Below, one piece after another: positions 36,301 to 43,961 of a stretch of 64,000 bases of DNA. The stretch is from Curvibacter microcysteis. Lineage in GTDB: Bacteria; Pseudomonadota; Gammaproteobacteria; Burkholderiales; Burkholderiaceae_C. The DNA lies in the NCBI RefSeq assembly GCF_028649455.1, contig NZ_JAQSIO010000001.1:930001-994000 (forward strand). The letters run 5' to 3'. Position numbers and translations under genes: made by a program. The first letter of the stretch is position 1. Each line of letters begins with the position of its first letter. The notes under the pieces were generated by a model, which worked only from the letters and a program-made list of their open reading frames with translations, was not told the DNA's origin and ran no database searches.

Positions 36301-37132
36301 GGATGACCACCACGGCGCGCAGGCCGGGGATGTGGGCCACCGAGCTTTCGTCCACCGACTCCAGCGTGTTGCCGATGAAGTCGCCGTGGTCGGCGCCCGC
36401 GTATGGCGGTCGCAGCACGCGGCCGTGCAGCATGCCGGGCACGCGCATGTCGTGCACAAAGACCAGCTCGCCGCTGACCTTGGCGGGGATGTCCAGGCGC
36501 GGCGCGGACTGGCCCACCAGGCGGTAATCAGCGCTGGGTTTGAGGGGCGTGTCCGGGTCCAGGCGCAGCGCGTGTTGGGACCCGCCCAGCAGCTCGGCCC
36601 AGGGCAAGCGACGCTCGGGCTGGGCGGCCACCACGACCTCACCAGGCCGCACTTGCAAGGCTTCGGGCAGCAGGCGCCAGCGCTGGGCGGCCTGGGCCAG
36701 CAGCCACTGCCGCGCCTGGGCCGCCGCCAGTCGCAGGGGCTGGGCGTGGATCTGGATCGAGGTGCTGGCGATGGTCGCGCCCTGGTTGGGCGCGCGGGTG
36801 GTGTCGCCCAGCACCATGTGCAGGTCGCTCAGGGGCAGGTCCAGCTCTTCGGCCACGATCTGGGCCAGCGCGGTGCGGATGCCCGTGCCCAAGTCCACAT
36901 GGCCACTGAGCGCGGTGACGCTGCCGTCGTCCCACAGGGCCAGCAGCGGCTCGGGCCCTTCGGCCGGGTGGCTGCTCACGAAGGCGGGTTGGCCTTTGAC
37001 GGGCGGCGGGGCGGGCAGCGGGTCGCGCCAGACCAGCAGCACGCCGCTGGCAGCCCAGAAGTCGGCCCGGGTCAGGGGCTGGGTGGCGCGGCGCGGGACG
37101 GCGGGGTGGTCAGCGGGGGGCACGGCGCTCAT
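33356..37132 (-). CDS. nicB: nicotinate hydroxylase large subunit: molybdopterin subunit fused to three-haem cytochrome c
   Basis: Xanthine-dehydrogenase-family protein of 1258 residues. Residues 1 to about 800 form the molybdopterin-binding part, with the catalytic glutamate in GAGESASVPGTAA near residue 747. A membrane helix near residues 830-855 (ALLTAAVGITLGLLGA) is followed by a cytochrome c region with three CXXCH sites: CAVCH near 884, CGACH near 1031 and CGACH near 1159. This layout is that of NicB of the NicAB nicotinate hydroxylase of aerobic Pseudomonas, which makes 6-hydroxynicotinate and passes electrons to cytochrome c. A similar layout occurs in isoquinoline and aldehyde oxidoreductases. 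The N-terminus (LTRADFWAASGVLLVW) resembles a Tat leader with one arginine lost. It overlaps nicA by four bases. Confidence 0.8.
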   Translation of the reverse strand: MSAVPPADHPAVPRRATQPLTRADFWAASGVLLVWRDPLPAPPPVKGQPAFVSSHPAEGPEPLLALWDDGSVTALSGHVDLGTGIRTALAQIVAEELDLPLSDLHMVLGDTTRAPNQGATIASTSIQIHAQPLRLAAAQARQWLLAQAAQRWRLLPEALQVRPGEVVVAAQPERRLPWAELLGGSQHALRLDPDTPLKPSADYRLVGQSAPRLDIPAKVSGELVFVHDMRVPGMLHGRVLRPPYAGADHGDFIGNTLESVDESSVAHIPGLRAVVVIRDFVGVVAEREEHAEQALRALRVRWKSWPGFPDQSSPEALSQAIRNNPATQRRLVDEGDVDAALAGAAQPMARSYVWPYQLHGSIGPSCAVADWRAGEGGAEARMTVWAGTQNPHVLRADLARLTGLPDVAIDLIRMEAAGCYGRNGADDVAADAALLSRAVGAPVRVQLTREQEHLWEPKGTAQLMQVRGGLNADGSVAGYDFEASYPSNGAPTLALLLTRTVEPLAQAYEMGDRTARPPYDYRDLRVAVNDMPPIIRASWLRGVSALPNSFAHESFVDELATAAGVDPVAFRLQHLSDPRAVELVQSTAERAGWRPHTGPQQRREGDWLQGQGFAYARYVHSKWPGFGAAWAAWVADVEVNQVTGEVHVKRVVVGHDAGLVVNPAGIEQQIHGNVLQTTSRALKEQVQFEPLTPQPTASPTSPASGPLVAAPQALASRDWGSYPILSFREVPVVEVLHMPRPGEAPLGAGESASVPGTAAIANAIFDATGVRFRAPPFTPEVVRAALNPLPGPDGPDGPQRPGATDTGPRATPEPQLAQAWPESALAPRSRRRWARVGALLTAAVGITLGLLGARSAIAPVQPASGSIYTQATLERGRLLAAAGDCAVCHTAPGGVPNAGGRAMDTPFGTIYTTNLTPDPDTGLGRWSFSAFQRAMREGVSRDGHHLYPAFPYTSFAKMSDEDLTALYAWLMAQPPVPAQAPQTQLAFPFSLRPLMAGWNALFHDPSPWQPEPSRSPEWNRGAYLVQGVGHCGACHTPRNALGAERGGPAYLSGALVDGWEAPALTALSRAPVPWTQASLYQYLRHGHSAEHGSASGPMAPVVREMAALPDADVQAMATYLASFNTPAPEAPAQAQRQVAQAAARAPLGSPVSRLFEGACGACHHDGDGPRLLGVNVPLSLNSNLHSARPDNLLQAIVHGLRQPASPALGFMPAFGDTFSDAQITELAGYMRQRFAPDQAPWTDVPAALARVRAGPAHP

Positions 37133-37644
37133 CGGGAGGCTCCGGCCGGGGCGGCGCTGGTGCTGCGGTTCGCCATCAGCAGGGCCGCTTTTTGCACCGC
37201 GCGCAGGATGGACAGGTGGGTGCCGCAGCGGCACAGGTTGTGCGACAGCTCGCGGCGGATGTCGGCCTCGCTGGGCTGGGGCTGGCGCGCCAGCAGGGCC
37301 GCCGCCATCATCACCATGCCGTTCAAACAGTAGCCGCACTGGGCGGCCTGCTCGTCGACAAAGGCTTGCTGCACCGGGTGCCACTGGCCGGGCGGGGCCA
37401 GGCCCTCCAGCGTGGTGACCTCGCGGCCCGCCACGCCCACGGCCGGGATCACGCAGGCGCGTGCGGCCACCCCATCCACCAGCACGGTGCAAGCGCCGCA
37501 CTGGCCCAGGCCGCAGCCGTACTTGGGCCCGTTGAGGCCCAGGTCGTTGCGCAGCCAATGCAGGAGGCTGGCGTCGGCGGCGCCCTCGGGCAGGGTGCAG
37601 ACCTGGCCGTTGACGCTCAGGCAGGGGGCGGCGCAGCCGGTCAT
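37129..37644 (-). CDS. nicA: nicotinate hydroxylase small subunit, two [2Fe-2S] clusters
   Basis: Iron-sulfur subunit of 171 residues. The plant-type cluster ligands are C44, C49, C52 and C64 (CGLGQCGAC then C), and the second cluster ligands C103, C106, C138 and C140 (CGYC and CRC). It should carry electrons from the molybdenum centre of NicB to its haems. It overlaps nicB by four bases and lies 19 bases after the nicotinamidase gene. Enzymes of this family act on many N-heterocycles and aldehydes; nicotinate is inferred from neighbours. Confidence 0.82.
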   Translation of the reverse strand: MTGCAAPCLSVNGQVCTLPEGAADASLLHWLRNDLGLNGPKYGCGLGQCGACTVLVDGVAARACVIPAVGVAGREVTTLEGLAPPGQWHPVQQAFVDEQAAQCGYCLNGMVMMAAALLARQPQPSEADIRRELSHNLCRCGTHLSILRAVQKAALLMANRSTSAAPAGASR

Positions 37645-37663
37645 GCGGGGCTCGCTCGAACGA

Positions 37664-38392
37664 TCAGACGAGTTCGATGTCGCTGGACTGGATGCGCTTG
37701 ACGCCCTTGGCGCCCATTTGCTTCCAGGCCGCGGCCAGCGAGCCATTGAGGTCGATGGCGCGGCAGGCGTCTTCGACCACATAGGTCTTGAAGCCCAGGC
37801 GGCGCGCATCCAGCGCGGTCCAGGCGACGCAGAAGTCGGTCGCCAGCCCGGTCACGTAGACGGTCTTGATGCCGCGCGCCTTCAGGTAACCGGCCAGGCC
37901 GGTGGCGGTCTTGCGGTCGGCTTCTTCAAAGGCGGAGTAGCTGTCCACATGCTTGTGGAAGCCCTTGCGCAGGATGACCTGGGCTTGCGGCACCTTGAGG
38001 TCTTTGTGCAGCGCGGCGTCGTCGGTGCCTTGCACGCAGTGGTCGGGCCACAGCACTTGCTGGCCGTAGGCAAGCTTGGTGCTTTCGAAGGGCTTTTTGC
38101 CCTCGTAGCTGCTGGCGAACGAGGCGTGGCCCTGGGTGTGCCAGTCCTGGGTGACGACCACGTTCTCAAACGCGGCGGCGATGCGGTTGATCACCGGCAC
38201 CACCTCGTCGCCCTTGGCCACCGGCAGCGTGCCGCCGGGCACAAAGCAGTTCTGCACGTCGACCACGATGAGGGCGCTGTCAGCGCCGGGCTTGAGGCCG
38301 GCGGCCCAGGCCCGGGTGGACAAGGCGCTGCCGGCCAGGCCCATGAGGGCGGCGGACTGCAGGAACTGGCGGCGCTGAGAGATCAAAGACAT
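37664..38392 (-). CDS. nicotinamidase (PncA family) with Tat signal
   Basis: Isochorismatase-fold amidohydrolase of 242 residues, hydrolysing nicotinamide to nicotinate and ammonia. The catalytic triad is visible as D45 (VVDVQNCF), K143 (ILRKGF) and C188 (LATDFCVAW); metal-site residues lie in QDWH (83-88) and WPDHC (115-119). It resembles E. coli PncA closely in these blocks. Unlike PncA it starts with a twin-arginine leader (SQRRQFLQSAALMGLAG) and an AWA cleavage site near residue 30, so it is expected in the periplasm. Upstream in-frame codons were rejected because the leader fits the ATG at 38392. It lies between livF and nicA in one operon. Confidence 0.82.
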   Translation of the reverse strand: MSLISQRRQFLQSAALMGLAGSALSTRAWAAGLKPGADSALIVVDVQNCFVPGGTLPVAKGDEVVPVINRIAAAFENVVVTQDWHTQGHASFASSYEGKKPFESTKLAYGQQVLWPDHCVQGTDDAALHKDLKVPQAQVILRKGFHKHVDSYSAFEEADRKTATGLAGYLKARGIKTVYVTGLATDFCVAWTALDARRLGFKTYVVEDACRAIDLNGSLAAAWKQMGAKGVKRIQSSDIELV

Positions 38393-38470
38393 GGCATCAC
38401 TCCTGGAAAGTTGAGGGCACTGACAAAACAACACGAAAGCGCACAGCCTCAAGCAGAAGCCGTGCCGCCT

Positions 38471-39217
38471 TCAAACACTCAGGTAGGCCCGGCGCACGGC
38501 CTCGTTCTCGGCCAGTTCGGCCATGCTGGCCTGGTAGCGGATCTGGCCTTTTTCCAGCACGTAGGCGCGGTCGGACACCAGCTCGGCAAAGTGCATGTTC
38601 TGCTCGGACAGCAGAATGCTCACGCCCTGCGCCTTGAGCTCGAGGATCATGTGGGCCATCTGCTCGACGATCACCGGGGCCACGCCCTCGGAGGGCTCAT
38701 CGAGCAGCACCAGGTAGGGGTTGCCCATGAGGGTGCGCGCCACGGTCAGCATCTGCTGCTCGCCGCCGCTCATGCGGCCGCCGGGGCGCTGCTGCATCTC
38801 GCCGAGGTTGGGGAAGAGCTTGAACAGGCGCTCGGGCGTCCATTCGGGCGCGGCACTGCCATCGGGCCAGCGGCGCGGCGGCTGGCGGCCCACGGCCAGG
38901 TTCTCGGTGACGGTGAGGTCGGTGAAGATGCGCCGGTCTTCCGGCACAAAGCCCAGGCCCAGGCGCGCGGCGGTGTGCGGTTCGCCACGCGAGATGTCCT
39001 GGCCCATGAAGTGGATCTGGCCTCGGCGCTTGGCCAACATGCCCATCAAGGCCTTCAAGGTGGTGGACTTGCCGGCGCCGTTGCGGCCCATCAAAGCCAC
39101 GACTTCGCCACGGCGCACCTCCAGGTCCACGTCGTAGAGGATTTGCGCCGCGCCATACCAGGCGGCCAGGCCCTGGGCCTGCAACAAGGGGGTGGAAGAA
39201 GGGACGGCAGCGCTCAT
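38471..39217 (-). CDS. branched-chain-type ABC importer ATPase LivF
   Basis: ATP-binding subunit of 248 residues. Walker A is GRNGAGKSTTLKALMG, the ABC signature is MSGGEQQ and Walker B is PYLVLLDEPSEGVAP. It pairs with LivG and the LivH-LivM fusion encoded just upstream and overlaps livG by four bases. It energises import of the ligand bound by the periplasmic protein at 42042, here predicted to be a pyridine carboxylate or a related compound rather than an amino acid. Confidence 0.9.
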   Translation of the reverse strand: MSAAVPSSTPLLQAQGLAAWYGAAQILYDVDLEVRRGEVVALMGRNGAGKSTTLKALMGMLAKRRGQIHFMGQDISRGEPHTAARLGLGFVPEDRRIFTDLTVTENLAVGRQPPRRWPDGSAAPEWTPERLFKLFPNLGEMQQRPGGRMSGGEQQMLTVARTLMGNPYLVLLDEPSEGVAPVIVEQMAHMILELKAQGVSILLSEQNMHFAELVSDRAYVLEKGQIRYQASMAELAENEAVRRAYLSV

Positions 39218-40017
39218 GCAACAGACTCCACCGCAGACGCGGCTGCGGGATCGGGGGCTTGGTTTTTCTCGAAGGTCTTGCCGGAGCCGAAGTACACCTC
39301 CTGCACCTTGGGGTGGTCGCGCAGTTCGAGGGGCTTGCCCTCGGCAATCAGGCGGCCCCGCGCCAGCACGATCATGCGGTCGGCGTAGGCGAACACCACG
39401 TCCATGCTGTGCTCGGTGAACAGCACGGCCATGCCCCGGTCGACCACCAGTTGCTTGGTCAGGGCCATGAGGTCATTGCGCTCTTTCGGGGCCATGCCGG
39501 CGGTGGGCTCGTCCATCAACAACAGCTTGGGCGAATTGGCCATGGCGATGGCCAGCTCGACACGCTTGACGTCGCCGTAGGCCAGCTCGCTGCAAGGCCG
39601 GTCGGCCTGGGCCCGCATGCCCACCTGGGCCAGCAGGTCGAGGGCCTGGTCGCGCTTGTGCTCGGAGGCCTTGCGCCAGAAGGAGAACAAGCGGTCGTCC
39701 ACCGACAGCAAGGCCATCTGCACGTTCTCCACCACGCTCAGCGAGGCAAAGGTTTCGGCGATCTGGAAGGTGCGGCCCACGCCCATGCGCCAGATGTCGC
39801 GCGGCTTGCGGCCGACCAGCTCCTGGCCGTTGAGCAAAATGGAGCCGCTGTCGGCCGGCAACTGCCCGTTGACCATGTTGAAGGTGGTCGACTTGCCCGC
39901 GCCATTGGGCCCGATCAAGGCCAGCAACTCGCCTGCGGCCAGCTCGAAGTGGATGCCATCCACGGCCTTGACGCCGCCAAAGGCCTTGCCCAGGCCGGCA
40001 ACTTTCAACAAGCTCAT
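39214..40017 (-). CDS. branched-chain-type ABC importer ATPase LivG
   Basis: ATP-binding subunit of 267 residues. Walker A is GPNGAGKSTTFNMVNG, the signature segment is LAYGDVKRVELAIAM (degenerate signature, usual for LivG) and Walker B is LLLMDEPTAGMAP. It overlaps both neighbours by four bases (livF downstream, livHM upstream), so stoichiometric translation is likely. Confidence 0.9.
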   Translation of the reverse strand: MSLLKVAGLGKAFGGVKAVDGIHFELAAGELLALIGPNGAGKSTTFNMVNGQLPADSGSILLNGQELVGRKPRDIWRMGVGRTFQIAETFASLSVVENVQMALLSVDDRLFSFWRKASEHKRDQALDLLAQVGMRAQADRPCSELAYGDVKRVELAIAMANSPKLLLMDEPTAGMAPKERNDLMALTKQLVVDRGMAVLFTEHSMDVVFAYADRMIVLARGRLIAEGKPLELRDHPKVQEVYFGSGKTFEKNQAPDPAAASAVESVA

Positions 40018-41948
40018 GCCTGCTCCTTGGTGGTGGTGTGGATGGCGGCTGCCGCGCGGTGGCGGCGGCGTTCTTGCCAGCTGTCAATCAGGTGCTTGAT
40101 CGAGCCCGCAATGCCCTGCGGGAACAAGAGCACCAGCAACAAAATGATGGCGCCCAGCATGGCGCGCCAGTAGTCGGTGTTGCGCGCCACGGTGTCGTGC
40201 AGCCAGGTGAAGGTGACCGCGCCCACCACCGGGCCCGACAGGGTTTGAATCCCGCCCAGCAGCACCATGACCAGGCCGTCCACCGACTTGCCCACGGCCA
40301 GGGCCTCGGGCGAAATGCTGCCCTTGGAGAAGGCAAACAAGGCGCCGCCCAAGCCGGCAAAGCCTCCCGCGATGATGAAGCCCACCCACTGCATGCGCTT
40401 GACGTCGATGCCAATCGCGTCAGCGCGCAGCGCCGAGTCCCGGCCCGCGCGCAGGGCATAGCCGAAGGGCGAGAACAGCACGCGGCGCAGCAGCAGCACG
40501 GCCCCGGTGACCAGTGCCAGGGTCAGGTAGTAGTAGTTGACCTTGTCCGCCAGCCAGGCCGCCGGCCACACCCCGGTGAGGCCATTGCTGCCGCCGGTGA
40601 AGCCATCCCACTGGTAGCAGATGGCCCAGGTGATCTGGGCAAAGGCCAGGGTCAGCATGGCCAGGTAGGTGCCTGACAGGCGCACGCAGAACCAGCCGTA
40701 GATCAGGGCGCCCACCGCCGCCGCAAAGGGCGCCAGCACCAGGGCCAGCTCCATGGGGATGCCGGCCGAGCGCACCAGCAGCGCGGCCGCATAGGCACCC
40801 AGGCCAAAGTAAGCCGCGTGACCGAACGAGTGCATGCCGGCCGGGCCCATGATGAAGTGCAGGCTGGCCGCAAACAGGGCGGCGATCATGAGGTCGATCA
40901 TCAACACCGACAGGTAAGGCGAGCCCGCCGTGAGCCAGGGCAGCAGCACCAGGGCGGCCATCAGCGCGGCACCGCCCAGCTTGAACCAGCGCCCGGGGTG
41001 GCGCAGCGGCGCCTCGGCCAGGCCGGTGTGCCGGCTGTTGGCCTGGGCCTTGCCCATCAGCCCCCAGGGCCGCACCACCAGCACCACGGCCATGACGAGG
41101 AATTCGACCACCAGGGTCAGTTTGGAAAACGACACACTGACGCCAAACAGCTCCACCACGCCCAGCCAGATGCAGATGGCCTTGATCTCGGCAATCAACA
41201 AGGCCGCCGCATAGGCGCCCGGGATCGAACCCATGCCGCCCACCACCACCACCACGAAGGCGGCGCCGATGGTGTTCAGGTCCATCTCCAGCGTGGCGGG
41301 TTCACGCGGCAGTTGCAGCGCCCCACCCAGACCGGCCAGCAGCGCGCCCAGGGCAAACACCGCCGTAAACAACCAGGCCTGGTTGACGCCAAGCGCACTG
41401 ACCATCTCGCGGTCTTGCGTGGCGGCGCGCACCAGCGTGCCCCAGCGGGTGCGGGTCAGCAGCAGGGTGAGCGCGCCCAGCACCAACGGGCCGACCACAA
41501 TCAGGAACAGGTCATAGGCCGGGAAGTTGCGGCCCAGGATGTCGACCGAACCCGCCAGCCCTGGGGCGCGGGGGCCCAACAGTTCTTCGGGTCCCCAGAT
41601 CCACAGCGCGGCGTCCTTGATCACCAGCACCAGCGCAAAGGTAGCCAGCAGCTGGAACAGCTCGGGCGCCTTGTAGATGCGGCGCAGCAGCACCATCTCC
41701 ACCAGCGCGCCGAGCACCCCGGTGATGACGGCGGCCAGCAGCAGCGCGGGCCAAAAGCCCAGGCTGGCGCCGAACTTGCCGACCAGGCTGTAGGCCAGGT
41801 AGATGCCGACCATGAAGAAGGAACCGTGCGCAAAGTTCACGATGCGCGTGACCCCGAAGATCAGTGACAGCCCCGCCGCCACCAGGAACAGCGAGGACGC
41901 CCCCGCCAGCCCATTGAGCAGCTGCACCACAAAGCTCGAAACACCCAT
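40014..41948 (-). CDS. fused ABC importer permease (LivH-LivM)
   Basis: Membrane protein of 644 residues combining both permeases. The LivH half begins FVVQLLNGLAGASSLFLVAA and includes the GVTRIVNFAHGSFFMVG motif; the LivM half begins near residue 330 with a new set of helices and the MHSFGHAAYFGLGAYAAA motif. The coupling helix regions for LivG and LivF appear twice. In most bacteria the two permeases are separate, but fusions of this type occur in proteobacteria. The ATG at 41948 is preferred to an upstream in-frame start, which lacks membrane character. Confidence 0.88.
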   Translation of the reverse strand: MGVSSFVVQLLNGLAGASSLFLVAAGLSLIFGVTRIVNFAHGSFFMVGIYLAYSLVGKFGASLGFWPALLLAAVITGVLGALVEMVLLRRIYKAPELFQLLATFALVLVIKDAALWIWGPEELLGPRAPGLAGSVDILGRNFPAYDLFLIVVGPLVLGALTLLLTRTRWGTLVRAATQDREMVSALGVNQAWLFTAVFALGALLAGLGGALQLPREPATLEMDLNTIGAAFVVVVVGGMGSIPGAYAAALLIAEIKAICIWLGVVELFGVSVSFSKLTLVVEFLVMAVVLVVRPWGLMGKAQANSRHTGLAEAPLRHPGRWFKLGGAALMAALVLLPWLTAGSPYLSVLMIDLMIAALFAASLHFIMGPAGMHSFGHAAYFGLGAYAAALLVRSAGIPMELALVLAPFAAAVGALIYGWFCVRLSGTYLAMLTLAFAQITWAICYQWDGFTGGSNGLTGVWPAAWLADKVNYYYLTLALVTGAVLLLRRVLFSPFGYALRAGRDSALRADAIGIDVKRMQWVGFIIAGGFAGLGGALFAFSKGSISPEALAVGKSVDGLVMVLLGGIQTLSGPVVGAVTFTWLHDTVARNTDYWRAMLGAIILLLVLLFPQGIAGSIKHLIDSWQERRRHRAAAAIHTTTKEQA

Positions 41949-42041
41949 GCCAAATCCTTTAGGGAAGTGCGCCACCCAGCTGGCGGGCGGCCACAGCGGC
42001 GCCCGGACTCCCGTCCGGCACGCCGTCAAACAAGGTCCAAC

Positions 42042-43247
42042 TCAGTCGGCGGGACGCAGCTTCTTGACCTCTTCGGCCGTGGGCTGGAACTTGGCACCAT
42101 CGAGGTAACGGTAGTCCACCATCACGCCCTTGCCACCGTCGTTCTTGGTGCGCCCGATGTAGCCGCCCATGGTCGATTGGTTGTCTTCGGGGCGGTAGGT
42201 GATGCGGCCAAACGGCGTCGGCACCTGCAGGCCCTTGAAGGAGGTGATCAGCTTCTCGGTGTCGGTGGAGCCGGCCTTCTTGATGCCTTCGGCCAGCGAC
42301 TTGATGGCGCTGTAGCCCACGATGGAGCCCAGGCGGGGGTAGTCGTTGAACTTGGCTTGGTAGGCCGTCAGGAAGGTCTTGTGCTCTGGGGTCTGGATGC
42401 CATACCAGGGGTAGCCGGTGACGATCCAGCCGTTCGGGCTTTCGTCCTTGAGCGGGTCCAGGTACTCGGGCTCGCCCGTGAGCAGGCTGGCCACTTCACG
42501 GCCCTGGAACAGGCCACGGGTGTTGCCTTCGCGCACGAACTTGGACAGGTCGGCACCGAACAGCACGTTGAACACCGCATCGGGCTTGGCGTCCGCCAGG
42601 GCCTGCACCACGCTGCCGGCGTCGACCTTGCCCAGCGGCGGGGCTTGTTCAGCCACGAACTCGACATCGGGCTGGGCCGCCTTGAGCAGGGTCTTGAAGG
42701 TGGCGGCTGCAGACTGGCCGTACTCGTAGTTGGGGTAGACCAGGGCCCAGCGCTTTTTCTTCAGTGCAGCGGCCTCGGGCACGATCATGGCCACCTGCAT
42801 GTAGGTGGACGGGCGCAGGCGGTAGGTGTAGCGGTTGCCGTTTTGCCAGACGATCTTGTCGGTCAGCGGCTCACCGGCCAGGAAGAAGACCTTCTTTTGC
42901 TTGGCAAAGTCGGTCAGGGCCAGACCGATGTGCGACAGGAAGGAGCCCGTCAGCACGTCGACTTTTTCACGCGACAGCAGCTCTTCGGCCACACGCACGG
43001 CGTCGCCGGGGTTGGCGTTGTCGTCGCGCGTGATCAGCTCGACCTTCTTGCCCAGCAAGCCGCCGCCGGCGTTGATTTCGGAGATCGCCAGCTCCATGCC
43101 TTTTTTGTAGGGCTCGAGGAAGGCGGGCTGCGCCTTGTAGCTGTTGATTTCACCGATCTTGATGACGTTGTCGGCATGGGCCAGGCCCAGGCTGGTGGCC
43201 AGGGCGGCCAGTGCGGTGGCACGCATGAGGGAAGGGGTCAGCGGCAT
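42042..43247 (-). CDS. ABC importer periplasmic binding protein (LivK-like)
   Basis: Periplasmic binding protein type I fold, 401 residues, with a signal peptide ending near GLAHA. The mature start IKIGEINSYKAQPAFLEPYKKG and the INAGGGLLGKKVELI segment are typical of family 4 receptors used for branched-chain amino acids, amides, aromatics and heterocycles. A GGAG ribosome binding site precedes the ATG. It lies 93 bases upstream of the permease gene and 79 bases after a DUF1185 gene. A ligand of the nicotinate/nicotinamide type is inferred from the operon. Confidence 0.87.
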   Translation of the reverse strand: MPLTPSLMRATALAALATSLGLAHADNVIKIGEINSYKAQPAFLEPYKKGMELAISEINAGGGLLGKKVELITRDDNANPGDAVRVAEELLSREKVDVLTGSFLSHIGLALTDFAKQKKVFFLAGEPLTDKIVWQNGNRYTYRLRPSTYMQVAMIVPEAAALKKKRWALVYPNYEYGQSAAATFKTLLKAAQPDVEFVAEQAPPLGKVDAGSVVQALADAKPDAVFNVLFGADLSKFVREGNTRGLFQGREVASLLTGEPEYLDPLKDESPNGWIVTGYPWYGIQTPEHKTFLTAYQAKFNDYPRLGSIVGYSAIKSLAEGIKKAGSTDTEKLITSFKGLQVPTPFGRITYRPEDNQSTMGGYIGRTKNDGGKGVMVDYRYLDGAKFQPTAEEVKKLRPAD

Positions 43248-43326
43248 GGGAAGCACTCCTGTGGGTGGGTGGGGGTGAGTGAGTGAGCGGGAGCTGGTGG
43301 GGGAAGCGGGGGCGGTCGGCGCGGCT

Positions 43327-43911
43327 TCAGCGCAGGCCGTCCTGGCCTTTGATTTCATGGGCTTGCAAGCCGCCGATGCGGGGCAGCGGACGGCCCCCGT
43401 CGGTGACCACCACGGCGACCACGATCTCGTTGGCGCGCGGTGCGTCGGCCACGCGCGCCTCCATGGCGTCAAAGTGGCTGCGCACGTAGGCGGCGTCCTT
43501 GTGGCCCAGGGGCACGTCGATGGCGGTGCCCAGACCGCCGCGTTTCTTGGACGAGGGCACCAGGGCCGCGCCTTTTTCAACCGCTTCGCGCAAGGGGGCG
43601 CCCAGTTTGGGGTGCAGGATGGCGGCGGCGTGCTCCAGCTCGCCGGCCTCGCCCACGATGGCGGCCTTGCCGTAGCTGTGGGCCTGACCAGGCTCAATGC
43701 CCAAGGCCTGCACGCAGCGGCGGCCCAGCAGGCCGCCGAGTTCTTCACCGATGGCCACCAGGGCGTCGAGGTTTTCTTCGTAGCGGCCGGCAAAGGGGTT
43801 GTCGATCACGGCCATGGCCAGCGCCTTGCGCACCGGCGGGTTCACGGGGCGGCCCATCTCGACGCGGACTTCGTCCACCTGCACGATGATTTTGCGGATC
43901 TTGGCACTCAT
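43327..43911 (-). CDS. DUF1185 (amino acid synthesis family) protein, copy 1
   Basis: Protein of 194 residues, paralogous to the next gene. Shared blocks are NPFAGRY near residue 38, a YGKAAIVGEAGELEHA segment, and VPSSKKRGGLGTAIDVPLGH followed by YVRSHFDA; both end in DGLR. A structural-genomics structure exists for this family, but no enzymatic activity has been established that I know of. There is no signal peptide. The conserved acidic and histidine residues (GELEH, DVPLGH) suggest an active site. It lies 50 bases after copy 2. Confidence 0.85.
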   Translation of the reverse strand: MSAKIRKIIVQVDEVRVEMGRPVNPPVRKALAMAVIDNPFAGRYEENLDALVAIGEELGGLLGRRCVQALGIEPGQAHSYGKAAIVGEAGELEHAAAILHPKLGAPLREAVEKGAALVPSSKKRGGLGTAIDVPLGHKDAAYVRSHFDAMEARVADAPRANEIVVAVVVTDGGRPLPRIGGLQAHEIKGQDGLR

Positions 43912-43961
43912 GTTCTGTTCCTCGAATCGGTTCTCGTTGGGGGCGGTGCGGGCGGCGGCGC

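Noticed and set aside
37133-37558. N-terminal extension of nicB by 142 codons
   Set aside because: It overlaps nicA in another frame, is Arg/Pro/Gly-rich and lacks similarity; the ATG at 37132 overlaps the nicA stop as expected for coupling.
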